A stretch of 64,000 nucleotides of DNA from Bacillota bacterium (GTDB taxonomy: Bacteria > Bacillota > Clostridia > Christensenellales > CAG-138): contig JAEESS010000001.1 of the NCBI GenBank assembly GCA_016286445.1, positions 1-64,000 of the forward strand, given 5' to 3'. A model generated the notes under the pieces. The model had not been told where the DNA came from and did not search any database. It was given only the letters and a program-made list of their open reading frames with translations. The position numbers and the translations under genes were made by a program. Shown here piece by piece: positions 19,137 through 26,245 of the stretch. How positions within the stretch are numbered: the first letter of the stretch is position 1; every line of letters starts with the position of its first letter.

Positions 19137-19591
19137 TGCTTCGGTATACGATACAAACCGAATCGGATATGCTCGCGCTCGGCGAGCGGATCGCCGCACT
19201 TTGCGGACGCCGCGGGTTCATCGCCCTGTACGGCGATCTCGGCGCAGGCAAAACGGTCTTTGCGCGCGGCGTTGCAAAAGCGTTCGGAATTGAGCACATT
19301 TCCAGTCCGACATTCACGATCGTCTGCGAGTATCCGACCGAGCCGAGGCTTTGTCACTTTGACGCGTACCGCCTTTCCGACGCGGACGAGCTTTTCGCGA
19401 TCGGTTTTTCCGACTATCTCCGCGAGGATGCGCTGATCCTGATGGAATGGGCGAATCTCGTTCCGGAAGCGCTGCCGAAGGAACGACTGGACGTCACGAT
19501 CGAAGGCTCCGGCATGGATGCGCGAACCGTTACGATCACACCGCGCGGCGAGCGGTATGAGGAGGCTTTCTATGAAGATTCTTGCGTTTGA
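19136..19591 (+). CDS. tsaE: tRNA threonylcarbamoyladenosine biosynthesis ATPase TsaE
   Basis: 151 residues with Walker A GDLGAGKT at 33-40 and FDAYRL further on. TsaE is the small P-loop partner of TsaB and TsaD that resets the complex making N6-threonylcarbamoyladenosine at position 37 of ANN-decoding tRNAs. The start overlaps the tgt stop by one base and the end overlaps tsaB by 20 bases. Confidence 0.95.
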
Positions 19592-20159
19592 AACCACCGA
19601 CGCCGTTGCGTCCGTTGCGCTGTATCTGGACGGCAAGATATACGAGACCGTGATCGATACGGATCGACGCCATGCGGAATCGGTTTTGCCTGCCGCCGAT
19701 GCTCTGCTTTCGGAGCACGGTCTTTCGACTGCCGATATGGACGCTTTTGCCGCGGACGTGGGACCGGGATCGTTTACCGGCGTGCGCATCGGCGTCTGCA
19801 TGGCAAACGCTTTAAGCGCCGCGCACAAAAAGCCTGTTGTCGCCGTCAATGCGCTGGAAGCGCTCGCGTATCCTTATCAAAGCGAAACGGTCTGCGCGCT
19901 GATCGACGCGCGCAACGGCAACGGCTACGGCGCCGTCTATCGGAACGGTGAGATTCTAAAAGCGCCGTGTGCGTGCGTGATCGCCGATTTTACGGCAGAT
20001 CTGCCCGAAGATTGCCGGATGGTCGGTACGGCGACAAACGACCCGAAAATGCCCTCTGCATCAGCAGTGGCAAGTATTGCCGCGAACAGGACGGGAGAAA
20101 AGGAAATCGTCCCGCTCTACTTAAAGCTCTCACAGGCGGAACGGATGTGGAACGCATGA
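19572..20159 (+). CDS. tsaB: tRNA threonylcarbamoyladenosine biosynthesis protein TsaB
   Basis: 195 residues with the ASKHA-fold opening MKILAFETTDAVASVAL and the family segment DVGPGSFTGVRIG. TsaB is an inactive paralogue of TsaD and serves as its partner. ATG 19572 is the family start and follows GAGGAGG; an upstream in-frame ATG lies inside tsaE. tsaD is not in the window. Confidence 0.95.
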   Translation: MKILAFETTDAVASVALYLDGKIYETVIDTDRRHAESVLPAADALLSEHGLSTADMDAFAADVGPGSFTGVRIGVCMANALSAAHKKPVVAVNALEALAYPYQSETVCALIDARNGNGYGAVYRNGEILKAPCACVIADFTADLPEDCRMVGTATNDPKMPSASAVASIAANRTGEKEIVPLYLKLSQAERMWNA

Positions 20160-20671
20160 TCGCGGCGCGCGCAATGACAAAGACCGACGTTAAAGCGGTC
20201 TATGAGATCGAGGTGCTGTCCTTCCGGACGCCGTGGTCCTATCGGTCGCTGTTGGGCGAACTGAGGAACAAGGTCGCACACTATACCGTATTGGAGAAGG
20301 ATGGGGAGATCATCGGCTACTGCGGCATGTGGGTGCTCTTTGAAGAGGCGCACATCACCAACATTGCGATCCATCCCGCTTTTCGCGGCTGCGGTTACGG
20401 AAAGCAGCTTCTCCACGCGGCGATGCGCGTCGCTGCATCGTTCGGCGCGGAGATGATGACGCTGGAGGTGCGCGAGACGAACACCGTTGCGCAGCGCATG
20501 TACGATGAAATGGACTTTGCACAGCAGGGGCGACGCAAACGCTATTATACGGACACGGGGGAGGACGCGCTGCTTCTGTGGAATCGTAATATTTTGCAAA
20601 CGACCGAAAAAAACGCTTGCCTAAATGAAACTTATCTGTTACAATTCGAATCGTTTTTGAAAGGGGAATGA
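20156..20671 (+). CDS. rimI: Ribosomal protein alanine N-acetyltransferase RimI-like
   Basis: 171 residues of the GNAT family with the acetyl-CoA motif [14 protein letters not shown] and the RimI-typical [19 protein letters not shown]. RimI acetylates the N terminus of ribosomal protein S18 and is commonly found between tsaB and tsaD. The start overlaps the tsaB stop by 4 bases; the longer open frame inside tsaB is rejected. The C-terminal tail after WNRNIL is longer than usual and overlaps the promoter of the next gene. Confidence 0.9.
   Translation: MIAARAMTKTDVKAVYEIEVLSFRTPWSYRSLLGELRNKVAHYTVLEKDGEIIGYCGMWVLFEEAHITNIAIHPAFRGCGYGKQLLHAAMRVAASFGAEMMTLEVRETNTVAQRMYDEMDFAQQGRRKRYYTDTGEDALLLWNRNILQTTEKNACLNETYLLQFESFLKGE
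20617..20645 (+). promoter_or_regulatory. Sigma-A promoter within the 3' end of rimI
   Basis: TTGCCT (20617-20622), 17 bases, TACAAT (20640-20645). It would uncouple the SEC-C gene from the tsa operon. Confidence 0.65.
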
Positions 20672-20673
20672 TT

Positions 20674-21174
20674 ATGAGCTTATATGAAAACTGGCAGCAA
20701 GTCGCGCAGTCGCAGCAGACACGCGAAGCATACAACGCATTTTGGAGCACCTATTTCGAGGCAGAGAAGCAGAACTATAAAAAGATCCTTGCAAATCACG
20801 AGACCGTGTTTTCCGGAAAGCTTTCCGAAGTCGCGGCGCAGTTCGATATGGATCCCGTTACGTTCACCGGCTTTCTCGACGGTGCAAACACGAGCTTCAA
20901 GGACGGCGAGAAGGACCTGAACGCGCTGACCGAAGACAGCGAGATCACGCTGGATTTCGATTTCGACCGTCTCTACATCAACATGCACAACGCGAAAGCG
21001 GACTGGCTTTATAACCTTCCGGAATGGGAAGCTGTCCGTACGGAAGAGCAGCGCAAAGAGCTGACGAAGCAGTATCGCGCGGAGAAGATCTTTGTTGCGG
21101 CGCCGACCGTCGGCAGAAACGATCCCTGCCCCTGCGGCAGCGGCAAGAAGTATAAAAAGTGCTGCGGTAAATAA
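20674..21174 (+). CDS. SEC-C metal-binding motif protein
   Basis: 166 residues. The last 19 residues form a SEC-C motif, [16 protein letters not shown], as at the C terminus of SecA where it binds zinc and contacts SecB and ribosomes. The N-terminal 140 residues are acidic and helical with no recognised domain. ATG 20674 is preferred to 20668 because AGGGG at 20662-20666 then sits 7 bases away. A stand-alone SEC-C protein may be a metal-dependent adaptor; its partner is unknown. Confidence 0.8.
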   Translation: MSLYENWQQVAQSQQTREAYNAFWSTYFEAEKQNYKKILANHETVFSGKLSEVAAQFDMDPVTFTGFLDGANTSFKDGEKDLNALTEDSEITLDFDFDRLYINMHNAKADWLYNLPEWEAVRTEEQRKELTKQYRAEKIFVAAPTVGRNDPCPCGSGKKYKKCCGK

Positions 21175-21185
21175 GCAAATAATTG

Positions 21186-21214
21186 TTGACAGATTCGGAT
21201 TCGTCTGTTATAAT
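21186..21214 (+). promoter_or_regulatory. Consensus sigma-A promoter of the six-tRNA operon
   Basis: TTGACA (21186-21191), 17 bases, TATAAT (21209-21214): both hexamers perfect, as expected for stable RNA. Confidence 0.95.
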
Positions 21215-21233
21215 TCTAATTCGGAACTGCGAT

Positions 21234-21310
21234 GCGTCTGTAGCTCAGCAGGATAGAGCAACGGCCTTCTAAGCCGTAGGTCCCGGGTTCGAATCCCTGC
21301 AGGCGCGCCA
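21234..21310 (+). tRNA. tRNA-Arg(UCU)
   Basis: Acceptor GCGTCTG with CAGGCGC, discriminator G, encoded CCA, T-loop TTCGAAT, anticodon loop CTTCTAA giving UCU for AGA/AGG. Confidence 0.95.
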
Positions 21311-21311
21311 A

Positions 21312-21344
21312 TGCGCATCCCCGGGGAAACGCCTCGGGGGTGCG
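21312..21344 (+). other. Spacer hairpin between tRNA-Arg and tRNA-His
   Basis: CGCATCCCCG pairs with CGGGGGTGCG over ten positions. No T-run follows, so it is probably a processing or spacer structure rather than a terminator. Confidence 0.5.
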
Positions 21345-21365
21345 GAATCTTGCGAGAGCGTTCGT

Positions 21366-21443
21366 GGTGGATATAGTTCAGTTGGCTAGAATGCCAGATT
21401 GTGGCTCTGGAGGTCGTGGGTTCGAGTCCCACTATCCACCCCA
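21366..21443 (+). tRNA. tRNA-His(GUG)
   Basis: Acceptor GTGGATA with TATCCAC preceded by an encoded extra G (-1) typical of tRNA-His, discriminator C, encoded CCA, anticodon loop TTGTGGC. Confidence 0.95.
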
Positions 21444-21450
21444 TTGCTCG

Positions 21451-21476
21451 TGAGCCGGGCCGAAAGACCCGGCTCA
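21451..21476 (+). other. Spacer hairpin between tRNA-His and tRNA-Gln
   Basis: TGAGCCGGG (21451-21459) pairs perfectly with CCCGGCTCA (21468-21476). The following bases are AAAAG, not T, so transcription should continue through it. Confidence 0.55.
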
Positions 21477-21486
21477 AAAGCAACTA

Positions 21487-21561
21487 TGGGGTGTAGCCAA
21501 GCGGTAAGGCAACGGACTTTGACTCCGTCATTCGTGCGTTCAAATCGCGCCACCCCAGCCA
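21487..21561 (+). tRNA. tRNA-Gln(UUG)
   Basis: Acceptor TGGGGTG with CACCCCA, discriminator G, encoded CCA, anticodon loop CTTTGAC giving UUG. Confidence 0.95.
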
Positions 21562-21562
21562 T

Positions 21563-21638
21563 GACCCGTTAGCTCAGTCGGTAGAGCACTTGACTTTTAA
21601 TCAAGGTGTCCGGGGTTCGAATCCCCGACGGGTCACCA
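21563..21638 (+). tRNA. tRNA-Lys(UUU)
   Basis: Acceptor GACCCGT with ACGGGTC, discriminator A, encoded CCA, anticodon loop CTTTTAA giving UUU. Confidence 0.95.
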
Positions 21639-21647
21639 GACAATTCT

Positions 21648-21731
21648 GCGGACGTGGCGGAATTGGCAGACGCGCCGGATTTAGGTTCCGGTGCCATAGG
21701 CGTATGAGTTCAAGTCTCTTCGTCCGCACCA
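21648..21731 (+). tRNA. tRNA-Leu(UAG)
   Basis: Acceptor GCGGACG with CGTCCGC, discriminator A, encoded CCA, long variable arm, anticodon loop ATTTAGG giving UAG for CUN codons. Confidence 0.95.
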
Positions 21732-21734
21732 CAT

Positions 21735-21808
21735 GCAGGTATAGTGTAGCGGTAACACATTAGCCTTCCAAGCTGAGATCACGGGTTCGAGTCCCGTTAC
21801 CTGCTCCA
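21735..21808 (+). tRNA. tRNA-Gly(UCC)
   Basis: Acceptor GCAGGTA with TACCTGC, discriminator T, encoded CCA, anticodon loop CTTCCAA giving UCC. Confidence 0.95.
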
Positions 21809-21816
21809 AGCAAAAG

Positions 21817-21840
21817 GCAAGTCGAAAGACTTGCTTTTTG
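21817..21840 (+). terminator. Intrinsic terminator of the tRNA operon
   Basis: GCAAGTC-GAAA-GACTTGC followed by five T. Confidence 0.92.
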
Positions 21841-21874
21841 TATATTTCGGATAATCAATCAGCAGGAGAAAAAC

Positions 21875-22546
21875 ATGTTTCAGCTTCAATCGTATCTGGA
21901 TCGGCTCATTTCGGAATGCCGTTCCGCGTTCGGCGACAGGCTTCTGTATGTCGGGCTGCAGGGGAGCTATCTGCGCGGCGAAGCCATTGAGGACAGCGAC
22001 ATTGACGTGATGCTCGTTCTTGACCACATGACGGTCGACGACATGAAGACCTATCGGGACATTTTGAAACGGATCGGTAACTATGAAAAGTCATGCGGCT
22101 TCATCTGCGGCGGGGACGAGCTGAAGCGCTGGAATCCGCTGGAGGTCTGTCAGCTCTTGCATACGACAAAGGACCTTTTCGGCTGTCTGACCGATTATCT
22201 CCCTAAAGCGACGCGTGCCGATGAGATTAATTATGTCAAATACAGTCTCGGCAATCTCTACCACGAATTGTGCCATCGCTATATCCACGCCGACGGAGAA
22301 AAGAACCGGCTGAAGTTTCGCGTTACCTGTAAGGGCATATTCTTTCTGCTGCAGAATCTGTTCTATCTTGAAAGCGGCGTCTTTGCCGTCACAAAAAAGG
22401 AACTGCACGCGCTCGTTTCGGAGGAGGACCGGCTCGTGCTTTCCATGACGGAGCTCCCGGAGGAGTACGATTTTGATCGCATGTTCCGGATCGTATTTGA
22501 ATGGCTGCAGAACGCTTTTCTTCGCATCGACCGGATCGAAGCATAA
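21875..22546 (+). CDS. Nucleotidyltransferase-domain protein
   Basis: 223 residues. The N-terminal third is a polymerase-beta type nucleotidyltransferase fold with GS at 30-31 and the metal-binding pair Asp42 and Asp44 in EDSDIDVML. The rest is helical and may bind the acceptor. Such stand-alone proteins adenylylate or otherwise nucleotidylate drugs, tRNA or proteins; there is no HEPN toxin partner next to it, so a toxin-antitoxin role is unlikely. A GCAGGAG site precedes the ATG. Confidence 0.8.
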   Translation: MFQLQSYLDRLISECRSAFGDRLLYVGLQGSYLRGEAIEDSDIDVMLVLDHMTVDDMKTYRDILKRIGNYEKSCGFICGGDELKRWNPLEVCQLLHTTKDLFGCLTDYLPKATRADEINYVKYSLGNLYHELCHRYIHADGEKNRLKFRVTCKGIFFLLQNLFYLESGVFAVTKKELHALVSEEDRLVLSMTELPEEYDFDRMFRIVFEWLQNAFLRIDRIEA

Positions 22547-22575
22547 TCGACGCGAATAATATATTCTTTTTTCGT

Positions 22576-22600
22576 GAACCTTTCGGCTTCTGTTTGCGAC
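22576..22600 (+). promoter_or_regulatory. Candidate ECF-type promoter of the fused sigma factor gene
   Basis: GAACC (22576-22580), 16 bases, CGAC (22597-22600), the GAACC-N16-CGNC form used by many ECF sigma factors for their own genes. Autoregulation is inferred. Confidence 0.45.
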
Positions 22601-22646
22601 TTGATAGGTGAAGACGTCTTGAGAATGATGGAAAAGAGGTGAGAAC

Positions 22647-23936
22647 ATGATCGATTTTGAAGCGCTCGTTTCACAAGTGATGCAGCCGTTGGAACGCTTT
22701 GTGAAATTCCGCATCGGGAATTTACAGGACGCCGAGGATATTTTACAGGAGGTCCTGATGGCGGCGTACCGCGGCGCGGAAACGCTGAACGACGAAGTCA
22801 TGTTCAAGCCGTGGATCCTCGGCATCGCGCGGAACAAATGCAACGACTATTTCCGCGCAAAGGCTAAGCGCATGGAGATCCCTTTGGAATCGCTTGACGA
22901 AACGGCGCTGACGACCGGCATCCACGGCGTTACGACACGGACGGTCGTGCATGAAACGCTCGATCGTCTCGGCGATACCGACAAGCAGATCCTGTATCTC
23001 AGCTATTTCAGAGATCTTCCCCAGGCGGAGATCGCAAGCCGGCTCGGCATTCCGGTCGGCACGGTCAAAAGCCGCCTTCACCACGCAAAACAGCAGTTCA
23101 AAGAACTGTACCCCGAAAAACCGAAAGGAGAAACCGTTATGAAGAACAATCGTCAGTTTATGCCGGAGTATATGCCGGATTATCAGATTAAGGAGATCAA
23201 AGCCGAACCGTTCGCGGTCTGCTGGGAAGAAATCATGGGCTGGTTCATCGTGCCGAAGCTCGGCGAAAAGCTCAGCTGGGCGATGTACGATTTCCCGAAG
23301 CGCAAGCGCACCGAACAGTGCGATCTGGAAGTGACCGGTCGGGCGCAGGTCCACGGGATCGAAGGCGTTGAGATCGAAACGGTCGAATATGATCCGATGG
23401 ACTGCAACAAGATCGACGGCGCCGACGTCGCAAAACGCAGGTTCGTCGCGCAGCTGACCGATACGCACTGCCGGTATCTTGCGGAAAGCCACGTTGAGGA
23501 CGGCGTGAAAAAGCTCTTTACCTTCCTTGACGGCGATGAATTTCTTGTGAGCTGGGGTTTCGGCGAGGATAACTGCGGCAAAGAGACGCATATCGCGCCG
23601 AAGGGGCTGATCCAAAAGCGCGGCAGCGTGATCACGACCGCGAAACAGCCGTTTATGCTCGACGTCGTCGGTCGTTACGAGGTCGCGATCAACGGAAAGA
23701 CCTACGATACGATCTGCGTGATCGACGCAGGCGCATATGAGGAAGGCGTCGTGACCGAGCAGTATCTGGATCGGAACGGCAGAACGATCCTCTGGAGACG
23801 CTTCAACCGCAGCGACTGGATGCAGAAGAACTACAAGCGTCCATGGACCGAGCTTCTTCCCGAGAACGAACGCGTCACCGTCGACGGCGAGACTTACGTC
23901 CACTGGTACGACTGCATCAGCGATTACATCCTATAA
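22647..23936 (+). CDS. ECF-type sigma factor fused to a 265-residue C-terminal domain
   Basis: 429 residues in one open frame. Residues 1-160 are an ECF sigma factor: region 2 with NLQDAEDILQEVLMAAYRG and FKPWILGIARNKCNDYF, region 4 with ILYLSYFRDLPQAEIASRL and GTVKSRLHHAK. Residues about 165-429 form a cytoplasmic, tryptophan-rich domain (PFAVCWEEIMGWF, WGFGEDNCGKE, ILWRRFNRSDW) that is not SnoaL-like and not recognised. It may hold the signal sensor in cis, replacing a separate anti-sigma factor. An in-frame ATG at 23139 has AAAGGAG eight bases upstream, so the C-terminal domain could also be made alone. Confidence 0.85.
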   Translation: MIDFEALVSQVMQPLERFVKFRIGNLQDAEDILQEVLMAAYRGAETLNDEVMFKPWILGIARNKCNDYFRAKAKRMEIPLESLDETALTTGIHGVTTRTVVHETLDRLGDTDKQILYLSYFRDLPQAEIASRLGIPVGTVKSRLHHAKQQFKELYPEKPKGETVMKNNRQFMPEYMPDYQIKEIKAEPFAVCWEEIMGWFIVPKLGEKLSWAMYDFPKRKRTEQCDLEVTGRAQVHGIEGVEIETVEYDPMDCNKIDGADVAKRRFVAQLTDTHCRYLAESHVEDGVKKLFTFLDGDEFLVSWGFGEDNCGKETHIAPKGLIQKRGSVITTAKQPFMLDVVGRYEVAINGKTYDTICVIDAGAYEEGVVTEQYLDRNGRTILWRRFNRSDWMQKNYKRPWTELLPENERVTVDGETYVHWYDCISDYIL

Positions 23937-23948
23937 TCCAAAAAATGA

Positions 23949-23982
23949 AACAGGATCCGGTTCGTTGCCGGATCCTGTTTTT
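23949..23982. terminator. Bidirectional terminator between convergent genes
   Basis: Perfect 12-base stem (23949-23960 with 23968-23979) around a 7-base loop, with a T-run on the plus strand and an A-rich flank on the other side. Confidence 0.92.
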
Positions 23983-23983
23983 G

Positions 23984-24805
23984 TTATTCTTCGATTTTGA
24001 CGACGCCTTCGGAAATGACCAGATGCACGTCGCCGTCCTTTGTTTGCAGGATGACAGGATCAAAAAGCTCCATCGCCTGCAGCGTTTCCGCGTCGGCAGG
24101 ATTCTTTACGGAATCGCAGATGATCACATAAGACGGCATTGCCGCTGTCATCAACGCGAAGGTGTTTTCGTCATAAACGCCGTGATGCGGCAGCTTCAAT
24201 ACATCGCAGGTCAGATTCCGCGTGCCGAAGATCAGCTTTTCAAGCTCTTTTCCGACTGCGTCGCCCATAAACAGATAGGATTTTCCCTCATACAGGATCT
24301 TTGTGATCAGCGACTGTTCGTTGTCGCTCTTGCCGTCAAAGGGAACGGGAGAGACCCAGATCTCCGCATCGAGATCGCCGTATTTCAGAGAAAGATCCTG
24401 ATCCAGATAGGATACCTCGGCGTCCGTCTGCAGCAAAGCTGCAAGCAGCTGTGTATACTGTTTGGAATCCTTTTCGTATACGGGGAGAACGATGCGATCG
24501 ATCGGAAGTGATTCGATGATCGTATCCGCGCCGCCGATGTGATCCTTGTCGCAATGCGTCAGGATCAGAAGGTCCAGCTTTTCCGCGCCGAGTTCGCGAA
24601 GCCTTTCGACGAGACGTTCGCCGTCGCCGTGCTCGCCGGCGTCGATCATGATCGACGCGTCGGACGTGCGCACCAAAAGCGCGTCCGCTTTGCCGATCGA
24701 AAAGGCGTAGATATCCAGCTTTTTTGCGTCCTTGTCTTCCGTCGGATCATAGGCGCATCCGAACAGAAACAGCAGGGCGATAAGAAAGATCAATGTTCGT
24801 TTCAT
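23984..24805 (-). CDS. MBL-fold hydrolase lipoprotein (ComEC C-terminal-like)
   Basis: 273 residues. A lipoprotein signal ends in FLFGC with lipidated Cys17. The rest is a metallo-beta-lactamase fold: THCDKDHIGG (83-92) with His84, Asp86, Asp88 and His89, a later GDAVGKELE aspartate and LPHHG histidines. This matches the hydrolase part of the DNA-uptake protein ComEC, here secreted and without the channel; a nuclease or phosphodiesterase at the cell surface is plausible. ATG 24805 is 6 bases after the -10 box, predicting a leaderless mRNA. The longer open frame upstream crosses other genes and is rejected. Confidence 0.88.
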   Translation of the reverse strand: MKRTLIFLIALLFLFGCAYDPTEDKDAKKLDIYAFSIGKADALLVRTSDASIMIDAGEHGDGERLVERLRELGAEKLDLLILTHCDKDHIGGADTIIESLPIDRIVLPVYEKDSKQYTQLLAALLQTDAEVSYLDQDLSLKYGDLDAEIWVSPVPFDGKSDNEQSLITKILYEGKSYLFMGDAVGKELEKLIFGTRNLTCDVLKLPHHGVYDENTFALMTAAMPSYVIICDSVKNPADAETLQAMELFDPVILQTKDGDVHLVISEGVVKIEE

Positions 24806-24811
24806 AAAAAC

Positions 24812-24840
24812 AGTATATCCGAAAATTCCCGCATTGACAA
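24812..24840 (-). promoter_or_regulatory. Sigma-A promoter of the MBL lipoprotein gene
   Basis: Minus strand TTGTCA (24840-24835), 17 bases, TATACT (24817-24812), then GTTTTT and ATG. Its -35 overlaps the -35 of the divergent promoter. Confidence 0.75.
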
Positions 24841-24861
24841 GAGCCAAATATATGCTATAAT
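24834..24861 (+). promoter_or_regulatory. Consensus sigma-A promoter of the LexA-boxed small gene
   Basis: TTGACA (24834-24839), 16 bases, TATAAT (24856-24861). Strong hexamers suit a gene kept off by a repressor bound just downstream. Confidence 0.85.
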
Positions 24862-24868
24862 GATAATA

Positions 24869-24882
24869 CGAACATATGTTCG
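24869..24882 (+). promoter_or_regulatory. LexA (SOS) box
   Basis: The 14-base perfect palindrome CGAACATATGTTCG matches the Gram-positive LexA operator CGAACRNRYGTTYG at every position. It covers the predicted transcription start, where bound LexA would block initiation. Confidence 0.88.
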
Positions 24883-24898
24883 CATAAGGGAGATCGGA

Positions 24899-25135
24899 AT
24901 GAAGGTATACGTCGGCGTAGAAAGCTATACGGACGAGGGCGGGCATGTGAGTCCGCATATCGTGCACTGGCTGGACGGCCGCCGCTTCGAGATCCAGAAG
25001 GTTCTGGACGAGCGGCACGCGGTCTGCATCGGCGCGGGCGGACGCGGGATCCGATATACCTGTCTGATCAACGGCAGAAAACGGTTCCTGTTTTTCGAGG
25101 GCTCCCGATGGTTTGTGGACGCTGCAAAAAATTGA
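24899..25135 (+). CDS. Small SOS-controlled protein of unknown function
   Basis: 78 residues, no signal or membrane segment: a compact beta-rich protein with SPHIVHWLDGRRFEIQKVLD, a central GAGGRGIRYTC and a final FFEGSRWFVD. The layout recalls small proteins encoded near DNA polymerase IV genes (DUF6504-like), an observation from memory. A consensus promoter and a perfect LexA box indicate induction by DNA damage. ATG 24899 is chosen because the longer frame runs through the promoter; GGGAGATCGG at 24888-24897 provides a modest ribosome binding site. Function unknown. Confidence 0.85.
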   Translation: MKVYVGVESYTDEGGHVSPHIVHWLDGRRFEIQKVLDERHAVCIGAGGRGIRYTCLINGRKRFLFFEGSRWFVDAAKN

Positions 25136-25165
25136 TGCGAAACAGTAGCAACCTTTGTAAACATG

Positions 25166-25174
25166 TGGTATAAT
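25166..25174 (+). promoter_or_regulatory. Extended -10 promoter of the acidic protein gene
   Basis: TGGTATAAT, a TGn plus consensus -10 without a good -35. Confidence 0.55.
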
Positions 25175-25201
25175 CCAAATATCAAACCTACGGAGGTTCA
25201 T

Positions 25202-25522
25202 ATGGAACAGGAATACAGCGTGGAAAACGCAAAGAAATTCATCAAACAGAAATTCATGGAGCAGGGAGATTTCCTGATTTTGAAGGAGGAAGTCTTCGAT
25301 GCGATGCTGGACCGCATCGTCGAGCTCGATGAAACGTTTATGGAGGATACCGGAGTCAACGACGGCGAGGTCTATGACGACGATAAGGCGTTCGAGTATC
25401 TGTTTGCGGAGATGCAGAAATCGTTCGAAGAGCAGAAGATGTACTGCATGCGCTTCGTCGAGGACTACATGGATTACAGCGAGGCGTATCTCGAAAGCAT
25501 CGGCGCGATCGAATGGGATTAA
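25202..25522 (+). CDS. Small acidic protein of unknown function
   Basis: 106 residues, strongly acidic (for example DGEVYDDDKAFEYLF) and probably all-helical, with no motif I recognise. GGAGG at 25192-25196 fixes the ATG at 25202. It has its own extended -10 promoter and is followed after 15 bases by the SGNH-like gene, with which it may share a transcript. Confidence 0.75.
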   Translation: MEQEYSVENAKKFIKQKFMEQGDFLILKEEVFDAMLDRIVELDETFMEDTGVNDGEVYDDDKAFEYLFAEMQKSFEEQKMYCMRFVEDYMDYSEAYLESIGAIEWD

Positions 25523-25537
25523 AACGGAGAACTTGCA

Positions 25538-26245
25538 TTGAAGGTACTCTTTATCGGCAACAGCCATACCTATTTCAATGATATGCCGCATCTGTTCGCG
25601 AAGATGTGCAGCGCGCTTACCGGCGAACAGACGGATGTCACGATGCTTGCGTACTCGAATCGCAGGCTTGACTGGCATTGCGAAGAGTATTTTTCGGTGC
25701 GGTTCGCGCTGCTGTACGGACAGTACGATTATTGCGTGATCCAGCAGTTCGGGCATCCGGTCCCGTCGATCGGGGAAACGGAGCCGCCGCTTGAAAAGCT
25801 TGTCCGTTTCTGCGAACGCGTCGGAACGAAGCCGGTCCTGTATATGACCTGGGCAAAGCGCGACGAATCCGAAAAAGCGGAGCTGATCAGCGGCATCTAC
25901 CGTACGCTTGCCGAAAGGCATCACACGCTGCTTGCGCCGTTCGCGGAATCGTTTGAAGCATTGCGAACGGACCATCCGGAGATCGATCTCTACTGGTTTG
26001 ACGGTTCGCATGCTTCGCCGTACGGGGATTATCTGATTGCGGCGACGTTTGCGGCGCTGCTGACCGAACGGGTCGATCTTTCGGCGATTCCGGATACGAT
26101 CCTTGATTTTCGTGTTCGTTTTCAAAAGGGACAGGATCCGAAAGCGATCGAGGATGCGGCGGCAATCGAGAAACCTGGCGATCCGAATATCACGTCGATC
26201 CTGCGGGACTATGCGCTGCGTTCGGTGCGGGGCGAGACGGTATGA
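25538..26245 (+). CDS. SGNH/GDSL hydrolase-like protein
   Basis: 235 residues. Block I is IGNSHTY with nucleophile-type Ser9, and the C-terminal block DGSHASPYGDYL near residue 150 supplies the Asp and His. These are features of the SGNH esterase fold, in a cytoplasmic protein without signal peptide. The TTG start follows ACGGAGA. The stop overlaps the next gene, a membrane acyltransferase, by 4 bases; SGNH proteins next to acyltransferase-3 proteins often act on the same O-acetylated glycan. Confidence 0.75.
   Translation: MKVLFIGNSHTYFNDMPHLFAKMCSALTGEQTDVTMLAYSNRRLDWHCEEYFSVRFALLYGQYDYCVIQQFGHPVPSIGETEPPLEKLVRFCERVGTKPVLYMTWAKRDESEKAELISGIYRTLAERHHTLLAPFAESFEALRTDHPEIDLYWFDGSHASPYGDYLIAATFAALLTERVDLSAIPDTILDFRVRFQKGQDPKAIEDAAAIEKPGDPNITSILRDYALRSVRGETV

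Noticed and set aside
21312..21476. CRISPR-like hairpins in the tRNA cluster
   Set aside because: The two hairpins differ in sequence and are simply tRNA spacers.
21875..22546. MNT/HEPN toxin-antitoxin pair
   Set aside because: The nucleotidyltransferase has no small HEPN partner on either side; neighbours are a tRNA operon and a sigma factor.
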